DNA of 40,139 bases from CAVALG01 sp045576295 (GTDB lineage Bacteria; Bacillota; Clostridia; Oscillospirales; Acutalibacteraceae), in the NCBI GenBank assembly GCA_045576295.1, contig JAZNGF010000041.1, forward strand, positions 1-40,139, in the 5' to 3' direction. Positions 39,838 through 40,139 of this stretch are shown here, one piece after another (position 1 is the first letter of the stretch; every line of letters starts with the position of its first letter). A model generated the notes under the pieces. That model saw only the letters and a program-made list of their open reading frames with translations. It was not told the DNA's origin and did not search any database. The position numbers and the translations under genes are program-made.

Positions 39838-39930
39838 ATTTAAAACATTTCGCTAACCTGTTGCAATTTTGCGGCTTGAGGCAGTGCCGCGCCTTGCCCG
39901 CCCGCAAATTTTCCTGCACCTTGCGGCAGT

Positions 39931-40010
39931 GCTCGCTCCCTTTAGCCTTCCCCTTGAGGGGAAGGTGGCGGCGTAAGCCGACGGATGAGGTGTAGCCACC
40001 TTGCGGCGTT
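39931..40010 (-). repeat. Repeat family A, copy 5 (inverted)
   Basis: GCCTTCCCCTTGAGGGGAAGG, GGCGGCGTAAGCCGAC, GGATGAGGTGTAGCCACC, GCGGCGTTAAAAAG. Confidence 0.82.
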
Positions 40011-40039
40011 AAAAAGTTGGAGAGATAATGCAAAACTTT

Positions 40040-40139
40040 CACTACCCCTCAGCCGCTAAGCGCTGTCCAGCTCCCCTGACAAGGGGAGCCGAGCGGGCGA
40101 CCACAGGTGCGCCCCTACGGTGTAGCCGATAGCCGCCGC
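40040..40139. repeat. Family D and B repeats to the window end
   Basis: CAGCTCCCCTGACAAGGGGAG (about 40069-40089) resembles 31440-31470, followed by GGTGCGCCCCTACGGTGTAGCC, a family B-like end. The window closes with no further gene visible after feoB. Confidence 0.6.

Overview
This is the chromosomal origin region of an anaerobic, probably spore-forming Clostridia bacterium. I infer an uncultured Oscillospirales/Ruminococcaceae-type gut organism from spoVAE, the PerR plus reverse-rubrerythrin oxidative-stress pair, the membrane pyrophosphatase, the Firmicutes-type L27 N-terminal extension with its Prp protease, and the moderate-GC, repeat-rich intergenic DNA. No tRNA, rRNA, prophage, insertion sequence, CRISPR array or secondary-metabolite cluster is visible.

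Layout. (1) 1-7040, all minus: start of hppA (cut by the window edge), the rplU-prp-rpmA-obg ribosome/GTPase operon behind a strong promoter and a leader RNA, then an rRNA m5C methyltransferase with rmuC. (2) 7041-13211: a 50-residue Gln/Asn-rich microprotein gene (plus), uvrA and a U32-family RNA hydroxylase-like gene (minus), separated by dispersed repeats. (3) 13212-17110, minus: parA-parB followed by an LtaS/MdoB-like phosphoglycerol transferase, two perfect parS sites, and spoVAE. (4) 17259-27813, plus: a DUF3048 lipoprotein, then the canonical dnaA-[oriC]-dnaN-yaaA-recF-remB-gyrB-gyrA cluster. The dnaA-dnaN gap holds DnaA-box-like 9-mers and a DnaA-trio-like tract laid out like a Bacillus-type basal unwinding system. 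(5) 28140-37124, minus: a membrane protein, a PepSY lipoprotein, perR-rubrerythrin under a palindromic operator, and a compact acn-icd-rex-pgsA-hydrolase series. (6) 37402-39772, plus: feoA-feoB ferrous iron uptake.

How it works together. The core is the replication/segregation locus: DnaA, DnaN, gyrase and RecF, with ParAB-parS about 3.6 kb from the origin. The rpmH-rnpA-yidC-mnmE-mnmG genes usually found beside dnaA in Firmicutes are absent here. The right part combines redox and iron physiology: PerR and rubrerythrin (peroxide), Rex (NADH/NAD+), aconitase (an Fe-S enzyme) with isocitrate dehydrogenase (2-oxoglutarate supply), and FeoAB (Fe2+). Genes at 28-37 kb run toward the origin, so they are head-on to the rightward fork.

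The intergenic DNA contains several families of short palindromic repeats, some in six copies, some supplying the stop codon of the adjacent gene, and one possibly truncating an HTH regulator. I found no clear new multi-gene system. The most interesting items are the repeat families, the hairpin array before dnaA, the Gln/Asn-rich microprotein and the oriC architecture.
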